This document shows, in pieces, positions 10,889-22,738 of a stretch of 64,000 nt of DNA. The notes beneath the pieces are model-generated. The model saw only the letters and a program-made list of their open reading frames with translations, was not told where the DNA came from and did not search any database. Positions within the stretch are counted from its first letter, which is position 1; every line of letters begins with the position of its first letter. The position numbers and the translations under genes were made by a program. The DNA is from Ustulina deusta (lineage: Eukaryota; Ascomycota; Sordariomycetes; Xylariales; Xylariaceae): positions 62,001 to 126,000 of the forward strand of contig JAJNNX010000037.1 in the NCBI GenBank assembly GCA_023159155.1, in the 5' to 3' direction.

Positions 10889-13073
10889 GACTCCCGATCT
10901 GCTGTAGCATTGGTCGCTTGCTAGGCTCGGCTGGGCGCTGCCATTGGTGCATATATTTAGCGATTAGCGGCATCCGCCTCCGCTCGCAGGCATACCTACG
11001 CATACTTAGCATATGTATATAGCTACCTCTTATACAGATATTAGCCGCCGAGACTTCAGTGGACTTGTTGGTTCTCGATGCGGGGGAGGATATACCCTCC
11101 TCTGGTTGGTTGAATTGGGATCCCGACCCCCTTGTTCGTTGCAGACAGATACTGGTAGACTTTCGCTTCCCTTTGCGAGATTTAAGCGAGATCGTTTTTG
11201 TTGTTTGTTATTATCTCCGCCGATATATTTCACTCGTTGATTCTGCCATGGCGTGATTCCCGCCAGAGTTTATAGCGCACAAGGGCGAGGGCGGGGTAAA
11301 TCATACAATACCTCTTCTTCGACATCAGGTGCTGTTAGATAAGTAGCTAAGTGGTCCGAACTGGGCTGGGGTGAACTACTAGTAGACCCCTCATCATGGG
11401 TCTGGCGGTTATGAAAGCTCGGACCTTTTCCTATTGGCGGTGAGTTAGACCTACATACAGCGCCATGTAGTGTAACTAGGTAGATATATGCACGGTTGTT
11501 GTGCACTCCACTACGACTAAGTAGGTACTGAAGTAGGTAATCGATCTCTTGTTACAATTGCTTGCATTTACTTGACAGGAGATGTCGCAAAATAATGTCT
11601 ATAGTCAGTCCGTTGGGGTTGTCCGTTCTATTGTGTCACTCAAAACGAAGTATGTAGACTTAGATAATCGTCATCAGCGAGAAAAAAAAAAAAAAGGGTA
11701 GAACAAGAGTTAAGGAATCCGTTCCAGGGTATATCCATGTCTGAGGTAGGTAGTCAAGTCTGCACGCGGCAATGCATAGCACATCACACAACCAACCCAT
11801 GCCAACACCAGGCTAGGTTAGGTAGCCTAGTTGACAGGCAGGTAGGTAGGTAGTTTGAGCCAAGTGACAGCAGAATTGTTGATGCATACACTATCTATCT
11901 ATCCACTTGAACCTGTTACCCCGCTGCCAACAGTTACACTATTAACCTATACATAGTTCACCGGGGAATAACGACAGGCAGAAGAGTTGGAACGAGAAGG
12001 AACAAGTACATATCTATCGCAAGTATCTATCGTGTAAGCAGTGAAGGCATTGGCAATTTCCCGGCCGAGTTTCAACTAAACACCAAATATAGAAACAACA
12101 AATAGCAATAGTTACCACTCATAAGAACTTCATGATCGTAATCAATCTCGAGGCGAGTAATGGATAGATGATGTTGGATTACTGTGAGTACCTAGGTACA
12201 TAGTCTTGAACGAAGGAATGAGAATCCAGAAGCTTAAACCGTGGTTTGCATGAAGCCTGTACCTAAAAAAAAACCACTCTTGGATCACACACACATCACT
12301 CATCACACCCACTTCCTGTCGGCCCCCCTGTTCGCTCAGCCTTGGCTCATCCACGTCCGGCAGCTACAGTGGCTGGTGGAGGAGACCCGGCCGGGGGGCT
12401 GCTGCATAGCATCATCACTTCTACCACCTACGCTGTCATTCGCTGCGTTCTCTCTTGTTCCTGTGCCTCGTTTCATGTTTCCATGTTTCATGTTTCTAAG
12501 CTCGCCATGTGGTTTTCTCTTTATGCATGACGGCCGGTAATGGTCGCATATCTTCCCTTTCCTCTCCATTTTAGCCGCCCTTGCTATATTTGTCTCCTCC
12601 TATCTGTACCCTCTATCACGCTCAATATTGCTTACCAACGGGTACATGCACCATTACCATAGACACGCCATGCCTAGTATACACGTAGCCATATGTCCAG
12701 ATAGCGGCCGGTGTATACATGGCATCTCTCCTTTTCTAGGGGTGGTCATGTCGACGTCTGTTTTGGGAAAAGATCTTTGTTTCAAGAGTTCATCTCGAAG
12801 ATCCCCAACAGGCATCTCGCACATCCCATGTGGCCATGGATAGATATATCTACCCACCTAATCTTCTATCACAATCCGCACCACACTTGCTTTCCTGCGT
12901 GTTCGTGCGTCTCATGATCATCGATGTTGCATTGCGACCTCGAGGTATATTTAAGCTAGCGGAAGAGGCTTGACTTTGCATACACTGCCTCTTTTCTTTC
13001 TTTCCGTCGCTCGCTTTCCATTTTCCGTATCCCATACCATTTCGTCCGAAGTTTTGTTTGTTGTGGGACCACC
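10889..13073. other. Intergenic boundary between accessory and core regions
   Basis: No gene is supported. The stretch contains AGGT/ACCT tetranucleotide runs (for example 11,842-11,856), one perfect TACCTAGGTA palindrome (12,189-12,198), an A13 run near 11,683, and pyrimidine-rich DNA from ~12,400 onward. The last part is the probable promoter and 5' leader of the gene starting at 13,074. Confidence 0.6.
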
Positions 13074-14807
13074 ATGTCGCTCTCGAAACAGCGTATCTCG
13101 TCACCCCTCGAGGCTGGGAGGTCGATCCTCGACGCACACAATCTGCCCCCGCAGTTGACGGCTACCCTTGAGTATGCATCGAAGAGGCTCGCGCGCAAAA
13201 GCCTACACATCACGCTTATCGTAGTGAAGAACGAGTATCAATTACCAAACGTCCGGACTTGCGCAACCCCAACCTCGCCCCCGCAGACACCCGAGTACTC
13301 GGCATCAGGCTTCGCCTCGCCGTCGCGTTTCACATCCCCAGTACTTGGATTACGACAGCTGGTGCGGAGGGGGACAGGCAGTTCCACCGCCTCGTCTAGT
13401 TCAGGGTCCACGTCATCCTCCATTTCGGAAACAGCGTCCAGCACGTTAATGTCTCCCACCCTTCCACTGCCATCGGTGGAACCTACCACCAGCCCACGGC
13501 GCTGGATACTCCCTCTAACGCCAGCAAGTCCGCTCCCTTCCACACCCATGACTCCCCACACGCCATCCAGCATTGTCACGACAACGACAGCTGCGTCCTC
13601 ATGCGCCACTTCCCATCCGTTTCAAAGCCCAGAATCCTTTGGGGTTCGGCTGATCTATACGTCACCGGTCTCGCCAAAGGATGAGAAGGTGATACATACA
13701 ACGATTACTAAAGCAGAACGCAAATTTCACGCAGGGGTAGGCAGGCTACCACCGGTCATGACCGCCTCGGCATGTGGGCTGAGCGCCGATCTCGTGCGGC
13801 GGAGCGTCCAGCAAAATGAAGTGCTTTTCTCATCAGAGGGGTTGACTTTGCTAGGGCTGGACAGACTATATAGCTTCAAGGCGGCGCTGGCGGCATATGC
13901 AAAGTCGATCATCGCACCAAACTCCCGGACACAAACACCACTCAGCTCACCAGGATTATCAAATCATCCTATCCACTCAATGCCGCCAACACCCATACCC
14001 ACTACAGCAGACGGTTCCCGTCTTGAAGACGCAGTCGACTGTTTGCGCCGGTTGGTGCTATTAAACGGTAGCCGGCCCGTACCAAAGGCAGATCTGTACC
14101 GCAGCTTTGATTGGATGGGTGTAAACCCAACGGCACTGGCAGATGTCGAGCGCATGTACAGGCGTGCATACGGCGGCCCAGAGCGACGGGGGCCTTTCGA
14201 GCTACCGCCTATGCCGAAGGGTCAGGGGCGCGACCGCGATAATGAAAATGATGCAAAACGCATGGGTTTCATCAAAATTGGCACACCACCACCGCCCAAG
14301 GCTCAGACAACGCCGGTCTTAAAACTAAATACCAATATCGCCACAACACCACGTCTCATCAGACCGAAGCCGAAAGCAGTACCGCAAGCTCCGGGGGCAG
14401 CCATAGAACTGGGCATGGATGGGAAGCCAAATAGAACACAGGAAGCCAATGGCAACGCTGATGGTGAGAGTCGCGGCAACGTCGAAGAGCTAGAGATCAG
14501 ATTCGATAGTTTCGAAATCACAACAGAAAAGGGTAACGATTGCGCTGACGAAGACGATGATCGTACACCGCAACCACTTCGCGATGGACCCGTGCGGCCG
14601 TCGATGTTCTGGCCTAACCGCAATACGTTAGGCCAATCCATTGATGAGATGCTCTCGCCTTGCGACAATAGGCAGTCACAGCGACTCGGTCCCACGACGC
14701 CAAATGGGTATGATGATATTTCCCCGATAACAAGAGGCGAATGGGGATTCTTGTTCAAGGGCGACACGTGGACGCAAGGGCGTACAGTGGTGGTAGAGAC
14801 TTGCTGA
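13074..14807 (+). CDS. Conserved fungal hypothetical protein (577 aa)
   Basis: A single uninterrupted exon codes for 577 residues; the start sits in a good fungal context (CCACCATGTC) and is the first Met in the frame. Residues ~20-60 form a compact segment containing ATLEYASKRLARKSLHITL, which I associate with a conserved domain of unknown function in Pezizomycotina (possibly DUF7582; not verified). A long low-complexity Ser/Thr/Pro region (~65-190) follows. A second folded region (~195-290) contains ACGLSADLVRRSVQQNEVLF and a predicted helical stretch around LYSFKAALAAYAKSI. The C-terminal third is disordered, acidic and proline-rich, ending in a conserved-looking GEWGFLFKGDTW. No catalytic motif, signal peptide or membrane segment is visible. 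Its function is unknown. Confidence 0.85.
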   Translation: MSLSKQRISSPLEAGRSILDAHNLPPQLTATLEYASKRLARKSLHITLIVVKNEYQLPNVRTCATPTSPPQTPEYSASGFASPSRFTSPVLGLRQLVRRGTGSSTASSSSGSTSSSISETASSTLMSPTLPLPSVEPTTSPRRWILPLTPASPLPSTPMTPHTPSSIVTTTTAASSCATSHPFQSPESFGVRLIYTSPVSPKDEKVIHTTITKAERKFHAGVGRLPPVMTASACGLSADLVRRSVQQNEVLFSSEGLTLLGLDRLYSFKAALAAYAKSIIAPNSRTQTPLSSPGLSNHPIHSMPPTPIPTTADGSRLEDAVDCLRRLVLLNGSRPVPKADLYRSFDWMGVNPTALADVERMYRRAYGGPERRGPFELPPMPKGQGRDRDNENDAKRMGFIKIGTPPPPKAQTTPVLKLNTNIATTPRLIRPKPKAVPQAPGAAIELGMDGKPNRTQEANGNADGESRGNVEELEIRFDSFEITTEKGNDCADEDDDRTPQPLRDGPVRPSMFWPNRNTLGQSIDEMLSPCDNRQSQRLGPTTPNGYDDISPITRGEWGFLFKGDTWTQGRTVVVETC

Positions 14808-15024
14808 AATCAAATATATTAGGACATAGACACCCATCAAGGTCGGGATCACTGTAGCATTAGTAGACTAGCTGTGCAATAAACCTAACGATATCCACCT
14901 AACCGGAATTGATGTGAGACCTATGAGATTTGGCTTGGGCTCGATCTTGAAGAATGTCCTAGTGAACCTCTTCTGGGTTTGTGTGTTGATACTAATTAGA
15001 GGCTCCAGGTGAACTTTTCGATCA

Positions 15025-16290
15025 TCAACGCCACCCATAACGGGCCCCAGCCTCGTTCTGCTTGGCTTTCCCTTTGGCAAAGCTCTCTTCGAGCGCGTCG
15101 CGCTGGTTGTGAACCTGGCTGACGAGCTGGCGCAAAGTGTGCTTTCCTGGGGCAACCGCGCGCACCGGATTGTAGATTTGCTGCTCCCCGCTCGCCCGCA
15201 ATACCTCGTTGTGCGCGTACTCCTTCTCAGTGTCGAAGTTGATCACCTTCGCCGCGGCCATGTCGGCGCTCGGGGCCCCTCGTCGCCCAAAGAGCTCGCG
15301 CCGTGCGGTGGCGGAGAGGTTCATGTCGCTCGCTATGTTGTCCAGCGAGTTGAACGCACCGGATGCACTGGATACAGTCGCCGCTTGTGACGGCGCTGCG
15401 TAAGAACTGTACTGGGCGTCGTATTCTGCGAAGGACGTGCTGAGTGCATCGTCGGTGTCGACCAAGGGCTCGTACACGTCGTTGCTGCTGACTTTGGGTT
15501 CAGGTTCTTCCGGCGGCTCATCGGATATGGAGAATAGAGATAGTTTCTTCTTTGGCGGCGGTTCAGCGTTCGCCGCCACAGTTTGGGTCGTTGACGCTGT
15601 TGGCGTGGGTGCAGAAGCGGTGGTAGTAGTGCTCTTCGAAGTAGTGGTGGTGGTAGCCGTGGACTTCGTAGTGGCCTTCTTGGTTGGTTTCTTTCTCGAC
15701 ACGGACAGAGGGCGAAACATCAGAGGCTTGCCAACTAGCTCAACCTCATCTGCTGGCTTCTGTCCAGCCGGTATCGTAGGCTGCAGTGACTTGGGTGCAG
15801 GCAGGTTGATCCCGCCACCACCATCACCACCCGAGGCCGACTTTTCGTCTCTGAGATCGTCACCGAAATCTTCGTCCGTATTTCTGCTAAAGCCGGGTGC
15901 AGCGCCTGTCTTCAGATGAACACCCGGTCGTGGTGCATTCGTTCCCTTAACACCACTACTGCTCCGGCTACTGGTGGCCGAAGTCACAGGCTTTTTCCCG
16001 AGGTTCTTGGGTGGCGGGAGGAACGAATTGAAACCACTGAATGCCCCACCCTTTGATATTCGCGCGCGTTTCGCAGGAGGCTCGTCTCCGTCCGTTGTGG
16101 CGTTGCTGCCATCCTGTCCGGACGAGCTCCCTGGCAAATTGACTAGGATCTTGCCTGACTTGGAGCGGTCGACGACTTTCTGGAATGCTGGTTTTTTGCT
16201 TCCGCTTGCTGTCGGTTGCTGTGCTGATGGCTCGGGTCTCGTCACGGTTTCTGCCTCGGACTCCGAATCGGAGTAATCGACAAGCCCCAT
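15025..16290 (-). CDS. PRCC-domain protein (mitotic checkpoint regulator, MAD2B-interacting type)
   Basis: Intronless gene for 421 aa. The N-terminus MGLVDYSDSESE is typical of the PRCC family, whose human member binds MAD2B and associates with splicing factors in the nucleus. The middle is low-complexity: an Ala/Thr/Ser/Lys-rich stretch at ~210-235 that includes long Thr runs. The conserved C-terminal PRCC part holds RRELFGRRG, a segment with NFDTEKEYAHNEVLRASGEQ, and the closing HTLRQLVSQVHNQRDALEE...ARYGWR helix. Basic patches such as PPAKRARI and SRKKPTKKA suggest nuclear import. The gene is convergent with the 13,074-14,807 gene, leaving ~215 bp between stops, and shares an upstream region with SIN1. 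The family assignment is firm; the cellular role in fungi is little known. Confidence 0.85.
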   Translation of the reverse strand: MGLVDYSDSESEAETVTRPEPSAQQPTASGSKKPAFQKVVDRSKSGKILVNLPGSSSGQDGSNATTDGDEPPAKRARISKGGAFSGFNSFLPPPKNLGKKPVTSATSSRSSSGVKGTNAPRPGVHLKTGAAPGFSRNTDEDFGDDLRDEKSASGGDGGGGINLPAPKSLQPTIPAGQKPADEVELVGKPLMFRPLSVSRKKPTKKATTKSTATTTTTSKSTTTTASAPTPTASTTQTVAANAEPPPKKKLSLFSISDEPPEEPEPKVSSNDVYEPLVDTDDALSTSFAEYDAQYSSYAAPSQAATVSSASGAFNSLDNIASDMNLSATARRELFGRRGAPSADMAAAKVINFDTEKEYAHNEVLRASGEQQIYNPVRAVAPGKHTLRQLVSQVHNQRDALEESFAKGKAKQNEAGARYGWR

Positions 16291-17651
16291 GGTTGCCGGT
16301 GGATAGAGGATTGAGATGTGAGTACTTCTTGGGTAGAGATTGGGAGCTCGAGATTCGATAGTTGATAAGGGACAGGAGTGGACAATTGCTAGAAATGTGG
16401 CTGGGGTGGCAAAAGTGTGGCGGTTCTGATTTTCCGTGGCTTGATGGGAGCAACCTCTTACATGTATACCCTACTAGGTAATTAACATAACAGTTACCGA
16501 ATCTACCTAGGTACAAGACACGAGTCCAACATCTCTTCTTCTTGTTCAACTTATTTTTCTCTCCCTTTAAATTTGGCTAACACAATCCAAAACACGATTG
16601 CAGTGATGCTCACACTTAAACTCCATTTCCATCTCAACAAGAGAGCAAAAGAAGAACAAGAAGCGAACAGTACGAGGCAGTTGCTATATTTTCAGCCCAA
16701 TCGTCTCTCTAGATGGTTTAAATGCTTCAATCTTGGAATCATCCTATTCGTAACTTGTAGCATTTGAACATACTGCCTCCCAACTAGGTGCCAATCTAGT
16801 GGCTGGCTAAGTAGTTGCGAGTGACCGCCACTACAGGCATAATGAGCTCATAGAAGCCTGGGACGTTAAGGTTTGGTATTTCATCAAGAACAAGGCTATT
16901 TGTGACAATGCACCATCGACACGCCGGCGGAATAGAAGCAGAAGGCTTAGCAAAATAAAAAAGCGAGCATATCTACTTCGGAATTCATCATCATTTTTCT
17001 GAGGATACCTTGGGTATGAAATCGTAGTTAATGGCCTCGACTACAAATCTGCCTAACCATAGGTAGGTAAACCGCTCCAAATTTCTGCCAGCAGACTGCT
17101 GGGACGCTTCCTTACTTCTTTCCATCTTACTAGGTACATCTTGGTACCGTAGATACATAATAAATGGACAACAGGCTTGTCACGGGAGGAATAGGTACTC
17201 TACGGACTCATTGGCTCAGCTTGGTGCTAGCTAGCTACACTAGACTACCTACCTACCTACATGTACCTAGTTCAAGTAGTACCTAACCTATCGGTACTAC
17301 TTTAACCGACCCCGCAGATCGACATGATTTCCCCACCCGAGTAATGCCCCATGCTTGCCCACTCCAGCTTAAAGAAGGATAGCCGGAACAGTAGCAGGAA
17401 GTGCTGAAATAACATCCTGCTGCAATGTTGAGCCGCAGAGTTACAACAACTGCAACATCCAGAGCTCAGAGACGGCTTATTTCGCATTTAACATAGCATT
17501 AGCCTTGACGACAAGGGAAACACAAACCACGCCACGAAAACTTGCTGTATATTGACACCAAATCGCTACCTACCTAACCATGGACATGCCAGGGAAACAC
17601 GCTGATGTCTAATTCTACCCAACTATATTCGGACTTGATCCCGCGTCAACA
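16291..17651. promoter_or_regulatory. Divergent promoter region between the PRCC gene and SIN1
   Basis: About 1.36 kb without a supported gene, upstream of both the minus-strand PRCC gene and the plus-strand SIN1 gene. It contains a perfect TACCTAGGTA (16,504-16,513), clustered ACCT repeats (17,240-17,275) and AGGTAGGTA at ~17,061. No TATA box or named factor site can be assigned with confidence. Confidence 0.5.
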
Positions 17652-20245
17652 ATGTCCTTGATCCAGGTGGAAGAGCAAGTCCCCTCCCTTACCCCTACCC
17701 ATTCCTTCCATGTGCTGCTTGACGTACTTATCACATGATTGCCGGCATAGCATGCTAATCCTGAATTTGCTATAGCTTGGTCTCGTACCAACTGCGAACT
17801 AGCTACCTTACCGAGATCGCTGATGGCGTTGGCGAGCGACTTATCACCATAAACGACAATTTCCTCAATACCGCCCCTTTCAAAGCCGCTGGTTGGCGCT
17901 TCAATCCCGCCCACGTAAAACGAACCCATTCTCCCCCGATACCTACGGCCATCGCGTCCGAGTACTTTCAGGCCGCCCCTCGGCCGACTGGTCTGACTCT
18001 CGAAGATGAAGCCGAAGGTGGCATGCTGACTGGTGGCGGGGGCGATACACTGGGACCTGGCAGCGCAATCAAGCGGCGTAGAGAGCGACGACGGGAACAG
18101 ATGGAGGAAGACGATAGCAGTGACCTTAGCGATGAAAGCGATGATGAGTCCGACCAACGAGCCGCCCAGCAGATAAGATTCGCCAAGATGCCGGTTCGCA
18201 GTCGCGCCGGTTCCTCGCCCATTCAATCCTCCAATCTGCGCCAAATGACGACCATGTCCTCGCCACGTCAGGCTCCCGGGGCAAGACGGGGCTCACAGTC
18301 TGCTTTGGAAATCGTCAAAGAACGCGCGCGCCGTGATACCGTCACTAGTAGTGAATTTTCGTCCGAGAACGAGTTCGACGCATCCGGTTATCATAGGCGA
18401 AAGGAAGCGCTGAAGTCAGCGACACGAACAACAAGATCGCAATCCAAGTCTAGTGATGAACCAACCCAAGGCATCAGGCGTAAGGATAGCGAACTGTTAG
18501 CAGATGAGGATTCCGATATGTCGGATACATCTTCTGCCTTTGCTGGAAGCGCCGATTCAACTTCAATTCTTGACACTGTTGAGGCGCCTGTTGTTGGTGC
18601 CTCGCCCGGTCAACAAGTCGTTGGTACTGTGCCAAAGCAGTTGCTCAGACAATCGACTGTCAGAAAAGTCCCAGTCCCACCACAGCCGCAATTGCTGCAT
18701 GCTTTGCCCCCGCCTCGACCGATGAGTACCATCAGGCCCTTGAGCGTTATCCATCCCCGAAGCTTGCTTTCAGATGCATTTAAGGCGAAGAAATCCAAGC
18801 CGGTCGTGCAGTTTGACCAATTCGCTTCTCTATCGGGCCAGGGTGACCCTGATCCTATACGGTTACGGATTTATGCACCATTTTCTGATGATGCAGAAAC
18901 ACCCTTTGAGGTATTGATCAGGCGAAACCTCCAGGAGGCAGACGGGTCATTCCGGCCGGTAACGGTAGCCGAGTTAATCGGATTAAGTCTGTGGAGATAC
19001 CATGCTGAGAAGCGTGAACCTCCCATTCCGACAGACAAGCTAAATGTGAACTGGTGGACACTGAGAATGGTCGAGGAAGGCGGCGAAGTTGACGATGATT
19101 TTGAGCCACTAGATCGGAAGAGACCTCTTAATTCATTCACGACAGCGAATAATCGAGCAGCGAGGTCACGATCAGCGTCAAAAACATATGATGATTTCGC
19201 ATTGGTACAAGCCTCTGAGGCTGGCTTTGCTGACAACCGACTCCAAACACCACAATTTGAACAAGAAGTAGTTGCTGAGGAACCTGATGATATCACCCCC
19301 AAGAACACACCTCAACCACCGCCTACTCTGCCCGTTGTGGCACATCCTCGAGCAAATCCAATCATCACGACTACGTACCGAGTAGATACGAATTTTGCTG
19401 ATAAACCAGCAGCGCCGACGAGCACCCCGGCTGCCACTAGAGGGCAGAAGAAGCTCCTAAGAATCCATATCCTTTCTCCCGACGTCCCCCCCGGCCAAAT
19501 GATCACGGTAGATGTGACAACAGACATGTATTTCGCCGAGGTTCTTGATTTAGTCTGCCGTAAAAGGCAACTAGACAAGAATGCTCATGTCCTGAAGCTT
19601 CCTGCTTCCGGTGCGGTAGCTTATGTGGACCGGGCTGTGTCTTCCATAGGCAATGTCATGGACCTTGAACTGCACCGTCGTCGATTTGCGACGGATGGCC
19701 CGCTCACCATCACCGGCTCTCCTGGAAGCTCCTCTCCCAAATCACATGTTTGGGACGCACAAATGCCCCAGAAAGGAAAGAAAAAGGTCATGACGGCACA
19801 TCCTCTTGCCCAACAAGCTACAATGGCGGATGAGGCTGGTAGCGGTAACAAGACCACTTACCAGAAATATATCGTCTGGCGGAAACAGCCCATGCGATTC
19901 GTTGGCTTGAACGAAAGGATCATTGCGATTGACGGCGAGTATGTTTATATTATGCCCTCTTCCGGGGGTAAAGTAACCCGTGAAGGCGGGAAAACAACGA
20001 CCGTCCACTTCAGCAACGTTATTGGGTGCAATATGTCCCGTCGGCATCCGAGCAACTTCAAGGTATGAAAGTTCCGCATATTTGTGCCTTGTGAGCACGT
20101 ATTTATTGACCAACATTTCCAGCTGCTCGTGTTTCGGGATTCGGAAACCAAGCGATACGACTTCGAGGCCAAAAATAGCCAAGAAGCAGCAGAGATTGTC
20201 CTTGAGATGAAAAAAGGCATTGCCCCTTACAATAAAGACGTCTGA
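17652..20245 (+). CDS. sin1: TORC2 subunit SIN1 (stress-activated MAP kinase interacting protein)
   Basis: Three exons (17652-17674, 17776-20062, 20123-20245) give 810 aa. SIN1/Avo1 is the TORC2 scaffold that recruits AGC kinases at the plasma membrane. The N-terminus joins to MSLIQVED + LVSYQLRTSYLTEIADG, a start typical of fungal orthologues. That requires intron 1 to begin GCAAGT rather than GT (a GC-AG intron). Residues ~85-330 are acidic and Ser-rich. The CRIM domain (~345-480) includes VQFDQFASL and DPIRLRIYAPF. A Ras-binding-like domain follows (~565-650, KKLLRIHILSP onward). A C-terminal PH domain (~700-810) starts at YQKYIVWRKQPM and is completed by the last exon, which ends GIAPYNKDV. 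Intron 2 is a standard 60-nt GT-AG intron. Confidence 0.93.
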
Positions 20246-22738
20246 AAAGGGAACACGGGGACGCGATCGCTAGACCTACTCTATTGTAATAATAAGCTGG
20301 TCGAAATCAAGGGTGCGACGACACTGAACAGCCATGGTGCTTCTTCCTCATCCGCCTCACTGCCTTGGGGAGCAGGAGGCTCTAGTGCCCTCTCCGGATC
20401 GTATTCCTCTCGGGGCTTGACAAGTCTTCGGCTGTGACTACCACAGACGTTTGATTTAACAATCCCTGGAGTGGTGTGGCGTCCATTGGGCCCCTGCCCA
20501 TGTATCAACCATCACTTTTATCTAGCGATTCTTAACGCGATTAAAAAGGTCTGGAGCATATAGCTGGTATGGCACCTACACATTAAATTCTGGGATGTGT
20601 CGGTAAATAAGAGGCTGCGATTGGTGTCTTAGCTTGACTACTGACAATGACTCTTCACCATGCATGACGCCAATCCCCAATCTAGATGCGGGATATGAAA
20701 TAGCGGAACTACAGCTGAGGATGGTACCAACAACCTTGCCGAAGCTCACAATGTATCGTCAGCCCATTTCGCGGGGCTACCACCGCGCACCAAGGGGTTC
20801 TGGCATGTCGGGATTGTCCTAGGTAGCATATGGTGTAACTTAAAGACGAGTTTAACGATATGGTACACATTCGTAAACATGCAATTAGGTATTTGGCCCT
20901 TTGAACACCCGACTTGGTTGGACTTCTTAGCTTCGCCCTCAACCACACCGCATATTGTCTAGCTCGACAGCATCCTCACGAATCGGGTCTTCAAGGTTTA
21001 TATTTGTGATTCTCCTAGGTAAGTGGCTCAATAACCGATAGCTCTTTGAGGCTAATGGAGGGCGACATATTCTTCGAAGACAACCAACAACCCTCACCAA
21101 CTCTTTCGTTTCCCACCAGCAGCTACGTAACATCCGTCACGGACCAGGTGCTATGGTAAAGATAATGCCTTTCACTTGATTTAGAAAAGAGAACGCCCCG
21201 ATTTAGCTAGAAGTGTAACGTCATGTCTTCCTGCTGGTGGCCAGACCGGTTCATCCGATTTTCATATGGGTTCGGCTCACTCGGCCGGGCCCTATGCCTA
21301 ACCCCGTGTTTCTGTGACCAAAGTACTAATCATTGGTCGTTGGGTTTTTAATTTGACGATGCGGCGAGGTTGGGCTAAGCGTTGGGTCTTTATCCCGAGC
21401 CTTGTGTCTGTGACATGGTGTTCGCCGCTCACGTAATCTCCCGCTCCCGTCCCAGTAACGTGGGCTCTCTCTCGAAGTCTAACATCTCGAACCACTCTGT
21501 ACGATAGCATGATCTATGAAGAGACACAAACCATAACACCAGCAACTCAGAAAATGAACGTACTAAGACCGGTCGAACAGCCGGTCCCTGGGCGAGGAAT
21601 ACATAAGCATCAAGCTACTCACCACCGATACAGGGCTAGACTTTCATATTATCTCGGCGTTGCTTCATTGGAATGGGCAGACATCACTTGATCACAACAT
21701 GCCCAAGAAGTGGGTTGAACTAACTACTCACTGCCGATAGTGTGTTCCAAGACAACATTACATATCAGCTACCCCAAGTGTCAAGTGGGCGTGGTGTTAC
21801 AAACGTAGGTACGAGGTAGGTAATAATAATAGTAAGATGCAAGGAACCTAGAGAGGGCGGTACCACGAGGTCACGACATGATATCGAGATCTATGATGAA
21901 ACACCTGGTAGGTACTACAGAGCAAACAAACCCATTTGGCTGTGAACCATTTCGTGTTTCCGCCAGCGGGTGGTCGCATTAGTGGGAGCGTACCTACACC
22001 GAGATAGATATGGGCCATGTACAATAGCCACATTGCACGCATGAATCTTCGGCCTGTGGTGTGGGAGTGAATCTCATATCTGGTACTACAGACACTGCCA
22101 GTGGCTGGGGCGAATAAACATGTTCAAGTCTGTATGTGTGTATACGTGATGCTTCCAACTACATGTAGGTAGCTTGCACTTATACCTCACTACATACCTG
22201 TATTCCGTTTACATGCTCGACCGGTCTGGCTCAGTAAGTAGAGGGTACCTTTTGACAACATTCACCTGCTACGTGGCCAATAAACAGCAGGAAGAGCCTG
22301 ACCTACTACCTACCACCTCCCGAGGTTCTATCTACATAACTGTCTGATACTGAAGTACTTGATGCATGTAGCTTAGGTACCTACGTGTGGCTGTGGCCAC
22401 AGGTACTAATCAATGGATCTCTGTACAGACGTATCTGCATAATCAACTGTGTTCACCAGCAACCAAGATCGACTGAAGAGCAGCCCACAAATACACCTCG
22501 CTATTTTGACAAACACATTCCTCCTACTCCTCTCTTCCTTCCTTCCTCTCTCGATCCGTGTCCATCTCCCACGAGTACACTTTGGCCCTCAGTCTCTCTC
22601 ACACCGTCAAGCTCACCCGCATCCCAATCACCCACTTCACTTGCCAATTCTTGCGCCTTTCTTGTCTTCGCACAAGCAACACAACCTTCATCGTCTCACC
22701 AAACACCAATCCAACTTCCACGATCGACTGGCGTCAAG
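20246..22738. other. Intergenic, promoter of the GPI-protein gene at its right end
   Basis: About 2.5 kb with only short unsupported frames. The right ~200 bp are strongly CT-rich on the plus strand, as usual for a fungal 5' leader just before the start at 22,739. ACCT/AGGT runs occur at ~21,808-21,822 and ~22,163-22,172, and AGGTACCT near 22,375. Confidence 0.55.

Noticed and set aside
13238..13609. Minus-strand frame of 123 codons opposite the hypothetical protein gene
   Set aside because: It is an antisense shadow of a Ser/Thr/Pro-rich coding region, without features of its own.
15437..15919. Plus-strand frame of 160 codons opposite the PRCC gene
   Set aside because: Val/Ser/Gly-rich antisense translation of low-complexity Thr/Ala repeats; the PRCC frame has clear family motifs.
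17777..20068. SIN1 starting at the TTG at 17777 and ending at 20068 as one open frame
   Set aside because: It lacks an ATG and truncates both the conserved N-terminus and the end of the PH domain, both of which are restored by spliced exons.
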